A DNA stretch of 64,000 nucleotides from Nonomuraea muscovyensis (GTDB lineage: Bacteria; Actinomycetota; Actinomycetes; Streptosporangiales; Streptosporangiaceae), in the NCBI RefSeq assembly GCF_014207745.1, contig NZ_JACHJB010000001.1:744001-808000 (forward strand), given 5' to 3'. How positions within the stretch are numbered: the first letter of the stretch is position 1; every line of letters starts with the position of its first letter. The position numbers and the translations under genes are program-made. Shown here in pieces: positions 16,886-24,931 of this stretch. The notes beneath the pieces are model-generated. The model searched no databases and was not told where the DNA came from. It saw only the letters and a list, made by a program, of their open reading frames with translations.

Positions 16886-17683
16886 ATGAGCACTGAGCAG
16901 ATCCCTGAGACCCCCGAGACTCCCGCCCGGCAGGCCCGCCCGGTGGCGCTCGTCACCGGCGTGGGCCGCACGGCCGGCATCGGCGCGGGGATCGCGCGGA
17001 GCCTGGCGGCGTCGGGATGGGACGTCGCGTTCACCTACTGGACCGCCTACGACGAGCGCATGGCCTGGGGCAGCGAGCCGGAGGCGGCCGCCACGACCCG
17101 GGAGACGCTCGCCGGGCACGGCGCGGCGAGCGTGGCGATCGAGGCGGATCTGGCGGAGGTCGACGCCGCCGCCCGGATCTTCGACGAGGCCGAGCGGGCC
17201 CTGGGGGCCGTCACGGCACTGGTGATGTGCCACTGCGAGTCGGTCGACTCCGGCCTGCTCGACACCACGGTCGCGAGCTTCGACCGGCACTTCGCCGTCA
17301 ACGCGCGCGCCACCTGGCTGCTGATCCGCGAGTACGGGCGGCGCTTTCGCGGCTGGCCCGGCACGGGCCGGATCATCGGCCTCACCAGCGACCACACGGT
17401 GGGCAACGTCCCCTACGGAGCGAGCAAGGGCGCCATGGACCGCGTCATCCTCGCGGCGGCCCGCGAGCTGGCCCACCTCGGCGTCAGCGCCAACGTGGTC
17501 AACCCCGGCCCGATCGACACCGGCTGGATGTCCGACGAGGTGCGCGCCGCCTGCCTGAGCCGGACACCGCTCGGCCGGCTGGGCACCCCGCAGGACACCG
17601 CCCACCTGGTCGGCTTCCTATGCTCGCCGGAGGGGCAGTGGGTCAACGGGCAGCTCCTCATGAGCGACGGCGGTTTCTCCTGA
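16886..17683 (+). CDS. short-chain dehydrogenase/reductase (SDR)
   Basis: About 265 residues, classical SDR length after an N-terminal extension. The cofactor motif is TGVGRTAGIGAGIA. An acidic residue after beta-2 is not evident, so NADP is likely. The active site has Ser in LTSDHT and the Tyr-x-x-x-Lys in PYGASKGAM. The C-terminal VNGQLLMSDGGFS is typical of the FabG-like branch. The catalytic alcohol/ketone substrate is unknown. ATG at 16886 is chosen because the family begins near PVALVTG; an upstream TTG at 16850 is possible. The last 66 nt overlap, antisense, the end of the CDP-alcohol phosphotransferase gene. Confidence 0.85.
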   Translation: MSTEQIPETPETPARQARPVALVTGVGRTAGIGAGIARSLAASGWDVAFTYWTAYDERMAWGSEPEAAATTRETLAGHGAASVAIEADLAEVDAAARIFDEAERALGAVTALVMCHCESVDSGLLDTTVASFDRHFAVNARATWLLIREYGRRFRGWPGTGRIIGLTSDHTVGNVPYGASKGAMDRVILAAARELAHLGVSANVVNPGPIDTGWMSDEVRAACLSRTPLGRLGTPQDTAHLVGFLCSPEGQWVNGQLLMSDGGFS

Positions 17684-18613
17684 CCCGGGCGCGGCCGTCG
17701 CGCGGATCCGCGCCAGCGCCCGGGTGAGGTCGCGGGAGGACAACCAGAGCTTGAACATGATCGCGGCCTCGAAGACCAGCAGCAGCGCGGCCGCGCCGAG
17801 TGTCACCGGGACGATCGCCCCGGTGATCGGGCCGACGATGAACACCGCCATCTGGAACTCGATGCCGCTGATCAGGTGGGCACGGACGCGGTGGTCGCGC
17901 AGCCAGTCGCGGATGCGGATGTACCAGGCGAAGTGCGCGCGGAAGTTCCGCTGCAGGTCCACCGCGTCCACCGAGGAGATCTCGCCCGGTTCCGGTTCGG
18001 CCTCCTCCGGGCCGCCGCCGGCAGTGACACCGGCGGCAGTGACATCGGCGGTGGTGACATCGCCGGCCGGGGCGCCGCCGGCCTCCTCGATGGCCTCGCT
18101 GAGCCGGCGGCGCATCTGGCGGCGTACCTTCGCCACCTGGAGCGCGTCCACATAGCGCAGCATGTCGAGGAAGACGATCAGGACACCGAGCAGCAGGTAG
18201 GACTCCTCACCCGTGGCCGCGAACCGGCCCCACGTGAGCGCCAGCGCGCAGGCCAGCACCCGGATCCGGTCGAAGACGTAGTCGAGCCAGCCGCCCATCA
18301 CGGTGCCGGTCCCCTTGAGCCGCGCGATCTTGCCGTCCACGCAGTCCAGCACGAAGCTCAGGTGATACAGGACGGCGCCGGCGACCAGCCACTCCCAGCC
18401 GGGCATCAGGAAGCAGGCGGCCGAGCCGAGCCCGAGGGCGAACGCGCCCCAGGTGATCTGGTTCGGGGTGACGGAGGTGCGGTTGGCCAGGACGGTCACC
18501 AACCGGCCGGCCAGAGGATCCACCAGGAACACCGTCCACCAGGCGTCACGCGGCTTGTAGGTCCGCGCCCGCACCTCGTCCAGGGTGAATCCGGGCATGC
18601 CGAATAGAGCCAT
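17618..18613 (-). CDS. CDP-alcohol phosphatidyltransferase-family membrane enzyme
   Basis: 331 residues with about six hydrophobic segments. The whole catalytic signature is present: D90-C-V-D93-G94-x2-A97-R98-x8-G107-x3-D111-x3-D115, which binds two metals and the CDP-linked donor. It therefore transfers a substituted phosphate to an alcohol, as in phospholipid headgroup synthesis. A cytosolic loop (about 185-215) contains three 15-nt repeats encoding Val-Thr-rich units. It lies 14 nt after the CU044_5270 gene with a good ribosome binding site (CGGAG), so it belongs to the sigma-factor operon. Acceptor unknown. Confidence 0.85.
   Translation of the reverse strand: MALFGMPGFTLDEVRARTYKPRDAWWTVFLVDPLAGRLVTVLANRTSVTPNQITWGAFALGLGSAACFLMPGWEWLVAGAVLYHLSFVLDCVDGKIARLKGTGTVMGGWLDYVFDRIRVLACALALTWGRFAATGEESYLLLGVLIVFLDMLRYVDALQVAKVRRQMRRRLSEAIEEAGGAPAGDVTTADVTAAGVTAGGGPEEAEPEPGEISSVDAVDLQRNFRAHFAWYIRIRDWLRDHRVRAHLISGIEFQMAVFIVGPITGAIVPVTLGAAALLLVFEAAIMFKLWLSSRDLTRALARIRATAAPGSGETAVAHEELPVDPLPLRRA
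18020..18064 (-). repeat. three imperfect 15-nt tandem units in the CDP-alcohol phosphotransferase gene
   Basis: Three 15-nt units lie in frame, encoding Val-Thr-rich pentapeptides in the predicted cytosolic linker between the catalytic core and the C-terminal membrane segments. Confidence 0.8.
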
Positions 18614-18627
18614 CGTCGAACTCCGTC

Positions 18628-19875
18628 TCAGTGCATGGGTTCTTCGTCGGTCCAGCCGATCGCCTCGAAGGCGACGAAGGAGCCGACCTGGGTGTCCTGG
18701 CCGCCCGCGAGCGTGGCGGCGCTGCTGGTCTCCTCGGCCAGCGGCAGCCCGCTCGCCGGGTCGATCACCAGCCGCCGGTCGCTCAGCCGGCCGTCCTCGA
18801 CGACCTGGTAGGTCAGGGCCTGGCCGGTACGGCCGAGCGGGTCGGTGACCTGGCCCTCGGCCGTCATGCCGGGCAGCGAGGCCAGGATCCGGTACGCCGC
18901 GGCGCGCAGCTCGGGCGAGACCGGCAACCGGGAGATGATCTCCAGGCAGGTCTTCCGGAGTTCGGCCTCCATCTCCCGGCCCACGTACGCGCCGTTCTCC
19001 CGGGCGATGCGGGCCACCAGGTAGGCGCGCAGCCGCGCGGGGTCGTCCGGGATCGTGCCCAGCGCCTTCCAGCCGGTGAGCTGCTTGGTCAGGATCCCGT
19101 CCGCGTCACGCCATCCGACGCGGTGCGGGCCGCTGCGGGGCTCGCCCGGCGCGGCCTCCACCAGCGCCTCCGGGGTGACGCGGCCGAGCCCGGTCACGTC
19201 GGCCGGGTAGCGCCAGGTGCCCGGCGAGCCGGCCGCCCGCCAGGCCGCCTCGTCGCGGGGCGTCGCCGGTCCGGCGCCGAGGTAGCGGCCGGCCCACCGG
19301 TCCTGCCGGCCGTCCTGCCGGGTGAGCCAGGTCTCGCGGGTGGAGCGGCGCGCGATGACGTAGCGGCGGTCCGGGGACAGGATCCGCTGCCCGGTGACGA
19401 CCCTGGTGCGCCAGTAGGCGCCGCCGGCCGGTTCGCCGGCCGTGGCGCTCGCCGCGGCCAGCAGGATCTGCCGGGCGTCGGGCCGGTCGGAGCCGGGCGT
19501 CGCGGGAGCGGTCCCCGCCTGGTCGGGCGCGAGGCGGATCGGCGCGTCGGAGGGCAGGGTCATCGCGAGCGCCAGCGCCGCGGCCGCCGCCACACCGGCC
19601 AGCCCCCTGCCGGCCGGCGCCCACCGCCGCACCCGGCTCCCCGCCGGGTCACGCCTGCCCGGCCACCGCCCGGAAGCCACCGCGTCCTCCGGTGTCCGGG
19701 TCCCGGCGGCGGGCCGCCGCCCCGGGCGCTCCGGTGGAGCGATGGGCACGGCGGCCGCCTCCGCCAGGAGCCTGTCACGGCCCGCCGCGACAGCCTCGGG
19801 TGACGGGCCGGGCCTGGAGAAGACGGCGCGTACGGCGTCCAGCTCGTCGGCGGGGTGGCCGTTCCGCTCATCCAT
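18628..19875 (-). CDS. CU044_5270-family protein, partner of the ECF sigma factor
   Basis: 415 residues with a cytosolic N-terminus (DELDAVRAVFSRPGPSPEAVAAGRDRLL), one predicted membrane span (about 93-109, GLAGVAAAAALALAMTL) and a large extracytoplasmic part. The C-terminal portion (LGRTGQALTYQVVEDGRLSDRRLVIDPASGLPLAEE) is characteristic of CU044_5270-family proteins, which usually sit next to an ECF sigma factor. The placement and topology suggest an anti-sigma factor or surface sensor, but no zinc-binding anti-sigma motif is visible. The start codon overlaps the sigma gene by 8 nt. Confidence 0.8.
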   Translation of the reverse strand: MDERNGHPADELDAVRAVFSRPGPSPEAVAAGRDRLLAEAAAVPIAPPERPGRRPAAGTRTPEDAVASGRWPGRRDPAGSRVRRWAPAGRGLAGVAAAAALALAMTLPSDAPIRLAPDQAGTAPATPGSDRPDARQILLAAASATAGEPAGGAYWRTRVVTGQRILSPDRRYVIARRSTRETWLTRQDGRQDRWAGRYLGAGPATPRDEAAWRAAGSPGTWRYPADVTGLGRVTPEALVEAAPGEPRSGPHRVGWRDADGILTKQLTGWKALGTIPDDPARLRAYLVARIARENGAYVGREMEAELRKTCLEIISRLPVSPELRAAAYRILASLPGMTAEGQVTDPLGRTGQALTYQVVEDGRLSDRRLVIDPASGLPLAEETSSAATLAGGQDTQVGSFVAFEAIGWTDEEPMH

Positions 19876-20464
19876 CGGATCCTCCGATCATGGGGTTGAC
19901 GCCGCCCAGCCCTCTGCGGAGCTTCCTGCGCACCCTGTTGAGCCGGGAACCGACGGTCCCGAACGGAATGCCGAGCGTCTGCGCGACCTCCTCGTAGCTC
20001 AGCTCGGCGAGCACCACGAGGAACAGGACGTCACGGTCGCCGGGGGACAGCCTCCGGATCGCGGCCGCGAGCCGCCCCTGTACGCTCGCGGCCGTCACCC
20101 GTGCCGTCACCCTCTCCTCGTGCCCGCCGTCGGTCACCTCGCCCGCGGGCGCCCGCTGCAGGGCCTCCAGCCCGCGCGTCTCCCTGCGTCTGTGGTCGGC
20201 GACCAGGTTGGTGGCGATCCCGTAGAGCCACGGCCGCACGGCCCCCCGGGCGGGGTCGAACGTCCGCCGCTTCCGGAACGCCACCAGGAACGTCTCGGCG
20301 GCCAGGTCGTCGGCCAGGTGGGTGCCGAGCCGGGCGGCGACGTAGCGGTGGATCTCGCCGAAGTAGCGGTCGTAGAGCACGGCGAACGAGTCCGGGTCGT
20401 GCCACGACCGCTCGATGAGTGCGGCGTCATCGGCTGCCACCGGCGCGTCCGGGGGAGCGGCCAT
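19868..20464 (-). CDS. ECF-type RNA polymerase sigma factor
   Basis: 198 residues. Region 2 runs from SFAVLYDRYFGEIHRYVAARLG through ADDLAAETFLVAFRKRRTFDP (core binding and -10 recognition). Region 4 has LSPGDRDVLFLVVLAELSYEEVAQTLGIPFGTVGSRLNRVRRKL, a canonical helix-turn-helix for the -35 element. The ATG at 20464 has AAGGGA 9-10 nt upstream; in-frame codons back to 20521 lack a signal. First gene of an operon with the CU044_5270-family protein and the CDP-alcohol phosphotransferase. Together these suggest envelope-stress control of a lipid-modifying step. Confidence 0.92.
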   Translation of the reverse strand: MAAPPDAPVAADDAALIERSWHDPDSFAVLYDRYFGEIHRYVAARLGTHLADDLAAETFLVAFRKRRTFDPARGAVRPWLYGIATNLVADHRRRETRGLEALQRAPAGEVTDGGHEERVTARVTAASVQGRLAAAIRRLSPGDRDVLFLVVLAELSYEEVAQTLGIPFGTVGSRLNRVRRKLRRGLGGVNPMIGGSDG

Positions 20465-20569
20465 GCGCGAGATGTCCCTTCTGTGGAGTACACCTCTATT
20501 CCGTCGCAACCCCCGTCTCACTTCACACTTTTTTCCCGCCGTTCCGCCCCGCCCGGCCCGGACGCCCGA

Positions 20570-21790
20570 TCAGGCCGCGAACAGCAAGGTCAGGCCGCCG
20601 AGGGTGTAGGCCAGCATGAGGACGAACAGCGGGATCTGACCGGCCACGGCCCTGGCCGGGGGCAGCAGGCGCACGGACCGGTCGTGGGCGGCGACCACGC
20701 CGGCGACGTGCCCGGCCACGATGGCCAGCACCTGCACGGTGGCGATCGTGGCCGGGCCGACCGCGTTCTGGTCCACCTCGAGGTCGAGGCGGAGGGCCAG
20801 GATGAGCGTGCGCTGCCCCTCGATGACGAACAGCGAGAAGTAGTGGGCGACCAGGTAGCCGAGCGCGATCGGGACCAGCGCGTGGGCGAAGCGGGGCGCC
20901 AGGCCGCGGGCGCCGCCGATCAGCCCGGCCAGGCCGAGGCAGGCCGCGTACAACAGGGCCACCGCGGCGACGGCCGCCAGCAGCCCGAGCGTGCCGAGGC
21001 CCGTGCGGCCGAGCGGGCCGGACTGCAGGGCGTTCACCCAGGCGGGCGACGTCGAGAAGCCGTCGTAGCCGGTGCCGCCGAGCAGCACGCACACGGTGGC
21101 GACCAGGCCGGGCGCGGGTGCGACGGCGTCCAGGCCGTCGAACGGGTTGCGCAGCACCCGCGTGCCGTCGGCCCGCCTGCCGAACGGCGACAGGTGGCCG
21201 ACCAGCGTCGAGTACGCCTCGAACGGGTCGCCGCGGTCCAGCCAGGCGTGGCCGTACACGAAGGTGCCGGCGAGCTGGACGGTGGCGTACCCGGCGCAGA
21301 AGACCAGCAGGGTGAGCGGGGCGGCCGGCTCCGGCGCGACCAGCTCCATCCAGGTGAACGCCAGCAGTCCCACGGCGGCCGGCCAGTAGCCGAGCCGGGC
21401 GGGCAGCGGGCGGCGCGGCCGGTCGGGGAGCAGCCGGAACGGGCTCAGCGATCGCCACACCGGCCCGAACAGCAGCGACGCCGGCACCAGGCCCACCCAG
21501 AACAGCACGTACACCAGGTACGGCCCGGCGTTGCCGGCGGCGGGCCCCACCAGCAGCCAGCCCACGGTGTAGGCGGCCAGGAGGAGCGTGACGACCCGCG
21601 CCGGCCGGTCCGGCCAGCGGAGCGCGACCGCCCGGCCGGCACGGTCGCCGCGGAAGCGGGAGTCCGCCCACAGCAGCCCGAGCGCCAGGAACGACGCCAC
21701 GAGCGCCGCGAAGGCGCCGGCGTAGGCGTAGAACAGCGGGATCGGCAGGTCGCCCCGCTCCCCCACGCCGTGCGCCAGCACTCCCGTCAT
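20570..21790 (-). CDS. polytopic membrane protein, third gene of envelope cassette
   Basis: 406 residues with about ten to eleven hydrophobic segments. It begins MTGVLAHGVGERGDLPIPLFYAYAGAFAALV and contains a conserved-looking loop, LGHLSPFGRRADGT...RNPFDGLDAV, between spans. Proteins with this start are sometimes labelled as fenitrothion-hydrolase-like, but I see no catalytic motif and would not assume that activity. Start ATG overlaps the stop of the cupredoxin lipoprotein gene (ATGA), so translation is coupled. It is probably a permease or membrane scaffold acting with the two upstream envelope proteins. Confidence 0.75.
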   Translation of the reverse strand: MTGVLAHGVGERGDLPIPLFYAYAGAFAALVASFLALGLLWADSRFRGDRAGRAVALRWPDRPARVVTLLLAAYTVGWLLVGPAAGNAGPYLVYVLFWVGLVPASLLFGPVWRSLSPFRLLPDRPRRPLPARLGYWPAAVGLLAFTWMELVAPEPAAPLTLLVFCAGYATVQLAGTFVYGHAWLDRGDPFEAYSTLVGHLSPFGRRADGTRVLRNPFDGLDAVAPAPGLVATVCVLLGGTGYDGFSTSPAWVNALQSGPLGRTGLGTLGLLAAVAAVALLYAACLGLAGLIGGARGLAPRFAHALVPIALGYLVAHYFSLFVIEGQRTLILALRLDLEVDQNAVGPATIATVQVLAIVAGHVAGVVAAHDRSVRLLPPARAVAGQIPLFVLMLAYTLGGLTLLFAA

Positions 21791-22191
21791 CGCACCGCCA
21801 GCTGGGTCAGCACCAGCCCGCTCCGGTGCGTCTCCACCTCGAAGACCCCGGTCAGGTCGGCGCGGAACCGCACCGTCACCGGCTCCCCCGGCCGCAGCGC
21901 GGCCGTGCGGTCGTAGCCGTGCACGTGCAGCTCGTCGGCGACGTCGCTGGTCACCGTGAGGGCCACCTGCTGGCCGCGCGCGGCCTCCAGCCAGCCCGGC
22001 GGCGGGCTGACCCGGCCCGCCCGTACGGTGATCTCCGCGCGCGCCTCCGCGCCGGTCGGGCCGGGCGCCGTGGTGGCCACCTCGTGGCTGTTGCCGGGGT
22101 CGCGGTGCGTCCCCGACAGCGGCCCGCATCCCGCCGCCACCGCCACCAGCGCGGCGAGCGCGACCAGCCGGGTGCGCTCGGGCGCGCTCAC
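21787..22191 (-). CDS. cupredoxin-like lipoprotein
   Basis: 134 residues. The N-terminus has a lipobox, LVALAALVAVAAGC, so the mature protein is anchored by Cys in the membrane. The rest is one beta-sandwich of the EfeO/plastocyanin-like type: ITVRAGRVSPPPGWLEAARGQQ, then DELHVHGYDRTAALRPGEPVTVRF, then GVFEVETHRSGLVLTQLAV. Two His-containing turns (LHVHGY, ETHR) could bind a metal, but the Cys ligand of blue copper proteins is missing. The GTG start overlaps the upstream stop (GTGA), and the stop overlaps the next ATG. This gene has no separate ribosome binding site. Confidence 0.75.
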   Translation of the reverse strand: MSAPERTRLVALAALVAVAAGCGPLSGTHRDPGNSHEVATTAPGPTGAEARAEITVRAGRVSPPPGWLEAARGQQVALTVTSDVADELHVHGYDRTAALRPGEPVTVRFRADLTGVFEVETHRSGLVLTQLAVR

Positions 22192-24245
22192 GCGGGGACC
22201 TCGGCCTCGCTCGGGGTCTCCTCGCCGGTACGGCGGCGCGGCGCGAGGACGACGACCGCCCACAGCACCCACACCCCGGTCAGCAGCCCGCGGACCCAGC
22301 CCGGCCCCAGCGGCACGACGGGGATGAGCTGCACCATCCGGTCGTAGGCGTCGGCGGCGGCCAGCACCCCGAGCACGATCGTGAACCAGCCGAACACCGG
22401 CCGCTCCGGACGCAGCGCCACCCCCAGCGACAGCCACCAGCCGGCCATGAGCAGCAGCGCCACGGCGGCCGGCAGCGTCCCGTCCACCGCGGCCGCCACC
22501 ACGTCGAGCACCAGGCCCGCCAGCCCGGCCACGGTTGCGGCGACGACGAGCCGGCGCCCGGGCCGCGCGTCCGCGCCGGCGCCCGGCGGGCGGCGTGACC
22601 GGGACCAGAACAGGACCGCGAGCAGCCCCAGCACCGCCGAGCCACCCAGCGCGAGCTGGGCCTCCACCTTGCCCAGCCCCGACGCGCCGAACCAGTCGCA
22701 GCCCGCCGGCAGCCTCGCGTCCTGGGCGCTGAAGTCGGCGCACAGGTACAGCTTGATCACCTTGACCGGCTCGGCCAGCAGCCGGCTCGCGCCGCCCGTC
22801 AGCCCGGGCGCCCGCGCCGCGCAGACCGGCAGCACGGCGGGCGTGGAGGCGGTCGTGCCGGCCTGCCAGCAGTTGCCCGTGCCCTGGCCGTCCCACCACA
22901 CGTCGAGGCCGTTCGGCAGGTGCTCGCCCGTGGGGCCGACGCCGAGTTCGTTGCCCTCGAACCGGTTGAAGCCGGAGGTGTCGAACTGCCTGTCGAGGCG
23001 GTTCTCGCCGCGCACGAAGGCGGGCACGCCGAACAGCTGGAACGCGGCCCGCTCGTGGCCCCACACCTGGTTGTCCCGGAAGACGTTGTAGTTGCCCCCG
23101 GCGACGATCACGCCGGTGCCCGGCGGCACGCCCACCTGGGAGCAGACCACGCCCCGCTCGTAGCCGCGCTCGGCGGGCGGCTTGGCGCAGGTGCCGTCGC
23201 GGGTGTGGCGGTAGTAGTCCCTGTTGTTGTCGTAGATCTTGTTGTTCTCGAACAGGGCGTGGTTCTGCGGCAGGCCGGGGTGGCCGGGCCAGAGACTGTC
23301 CATCGTGGCGCCGACCATGTTGTCGTAGAACTCGTTGTCGTGGACCCACACCGAGTCGCCGGCCGTGCCCGAGTAGCCGAGGGCGTTGTCGTGGCTCTTG
23401 CAGCGGCGGATCTCGATGGCGTAGCGGGGCACCTCGTGGCCGCGGCCGTCGTTGATGTTGGAGGCGCTGCCCGGGTACAGGCCGCCGTCGCCGTTGCCGT
23501 AGGCCTCGCAGTCAGTGTAGAGGCCGTGGTCGCTGGCGAAGGTGAGGAAGCCGTACTCGTCGTTCCAGCGGGTGAGGACCCGGTCGATGACGAAGCCGTC
23601 GGTCTCCAGGATGTACAGCGAGTTGAACGTGGTGCGCTGGGCGGTGAGGTTGCGGAAGTAGACGCCGTCGGCGCGGTCGGCGCGGATGGCGTTGAGCTTG
23701 CGGTACTCGGCGTCCACGATCACGTCGAGCGGGCCGGCGCCGGTGCCCTCGATCTGGAGGTCCTTCTTGCCGAGGACGGCCACCAGGTTCTGGTTGTGGG
23801 GGCACTGCCGCTGCTGCTCGAAGGACAGGATCTGGTAGCCCCAGGTGGACCAGCGGGCCGGGAGGCCGGCGCACGCTCCGGTGGGAGGGGCCTGGCTGGG
23901 CTCCTCGCGGTAGAGGCCGGGCAGGATCGCGATCGTCATCCCCGGCCGGTCGACCTGGTCGACGGCTTCCTGGAGATGCCTGACCCCCTTGTCCTGACAT
24001 TTCTTGAAGAGGGTGAGGTTGCGCTGCTTGAGGTCCGGCGGGAAGGCCGCGACGCGCCGCTCGAAGTCTGCCCGGTCGGTCTTGCAGACCAGCAGGTCGG
24101 GCTCCTCGGTACGCAACACCGGCACGCTGCCCGACCCGTCGGGGAAGGTCACCGGCCGCTCCTCGTGGGCCAGGGCGGCCCCGGCCGGCAGCAGCAGTCC
24201 GAGGGTCAGGGCGAGCGCGATCGCGATCCGGCGTAAGGGGGGCAT
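22188..24245 (-). CDS. exported parallel beta-helix repeat protein with C-terminal membrane domain
   Basis: 685 residues. A signal peptide (about 1-27, ending AALAHEE) is followed by a large domain built of short repeats rich in Asn and Asp (NIND, RDNQVWGHERAA, NNKIYDNNRDYYRH), typical of right-handed parallel beta-helix proteins such as NosD or pectin-lyase folds. From about 520 on there are four to five membrane spans, then a short cytosolic tail. A carbohydrate- or surface-binding role is likely; catalytic residues cannot be assigned. First of three overlapping genes with the cupredoxin lipoprotein and the polytopic protein. Confidence 0.8.
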   Translation of the reverse strand: MPPLRRIAIALALTLGLLLPAGAALAHEERPVTFPDGSGSVPVLRTEEPDLLVCKTDRADFERRVAAFPPDLKQRNLTLFKKCQDKGVRHLQEAVDQVDRPGMTIAILPGLYREEPSQAPPTGACAGLPARWSTWGYQILSFEQQRQCPHNQNLVAVLGKKDLQIEGTGAGPLDVIVDAEYRKLNAIRADRADGVYFRNLTAQRTTFNSLYILETDGFVIDRVLTRWNDEYGFLTFASDHGLYTDCEAYGNGDGGLYPGSASNINDGRGHEVPRYAIEIRRCKSHDNALGYSGTAGDSVWVHDNEFYDNMVGATMDSLWPGHPGLPQNHALFENNKIYDNNRDYYRHTRDGTCAKPPAERGYERGVVCSQVGVPPGTGVIVAGGNYNVFRDNQVWGHERAAFQLFGVPAFVRGENRLDRQFDTSGFNRFEGNELGVGPTGEHLPNGLDVWWDGQGTGNCWQAGTTASTPAVLPVCAARAPGLTGGASRLLAEPVKVIKLYLCADFSAQDARLPAGCDWFGASGLGKVEAQLALGGSAVLGLLAVLFWSRSRRPPGAGADARPGRRLVVAATVAGLAGLVLDVVAAAVDGTLPAAVALLLMAGWWLSLGVALRPERPVFGWFTIVLGVLAAADAYDRMVQLIPVVPLGPGWVRGLLTGVWVLWAVVVLAPRRRTGEETPSEAEVPA

Positions 24246-24321
24246 GGCCGCGAGACTAGAACAGTGCTCACGTTCTGCCTAGGGGTGGATCTTGTCGTTC
24301 CCCGTGCGGCGGGGTGGCGGG

Positions 24322-24924
24322 TCAGGCGGCGAAGCCCGGCAGGACGTGGTCGACGATCCGCTCGGGAAGGTCGGCGGGGAGATCGCCCGGCGGGGCCCAC
24401 TTGGTGTACCAGATCATGGTGCCCGACAGGATGGCCAACCCCATCTCGACCTCCAGGTCGGCGCGCAGCTCGCCGGTGCGGATGCCGCGCCGGAGCACCT
24501 CGCGCATGGCCTCCTTGCGCGGCTCGATCGCCACCTTCTGGAAGCGCTCCATCAGCGCCGGGTAGCGGTCGGCGTCGCTCATCATGACGTTCATCACGCA
24601 GCGTGTCCGGGACCGGCCCTTGTCCTCGCGCATCGCGCGGAGCAAGGTGATCAGGTCGTCGCGCACCGACTCCCCGCCGAGCGGCGGGAGCGGCGCCTTG
24701 AGCGTGGCGAGCGCGTCGGCGACCAGCTCCTCCTTGTTGGACCAGCGCCGGTAGATGGTGGTCTTGCCGACGCCGGCCCTCGAGGCGATCGCCTCGATCG
24801 ACAGCTCGGCGACGCCCATGCCGTCGCCGACCAGGTCGAGGGTCGCCTCGATGATCGCCCTTTCGGCCTTCTCACTGCGGGGACGGCCCGCCGGGCGGGC
24901 CGTGACCGGTTCCTGGATCGTCAT
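24322..24924 (-). CDS. TetR-family regulator of the adjacent DHA2 exporter
   Basis: 200 residues. The helix-turn-helix is LSIEAIASRAGVGKTTIYRRWSNKEELVADAL, near-consensus for TetR. The C-terminal ligand domain contains WYTKWAPPGDLPADLPERIVDHVL. It lies 7 nt after the stop of the DHA2 exporter on the same strand, so the two form one transcript. It probably represses it through the half-site cluster at 26500-26569, and the exporter's substrate probably lifts repression. Confidence 0.9.
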   Translation of the reverse strand: MTIQEPVTARPAGRPRSEKAERAIIEATLDLVGDGMGVAELSIEAIASRAGVGKTTIYRRWSNKEELVADALATLKAPLPPLGGESVRDDLITLLRAMREDKGRSRTRCVMNVMMSDADRYPALMERFQKVAIEPRKEAMREVLRRGIRTGELRADLEVEMGLAILSGTMIWYTKWAPPGDLPADLPERIVDHVLPGFAA

Positions 24925-24931
24925 CGCGGCC

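Noticed and set aside
20570-21790. Labelling the polytopic membrane protein as a fenitrothion hydrolase
   Set aside because: I see no catalytic motif for organophosphate hydrolysis; only a general similarity of the N-terminal region prompts the name.
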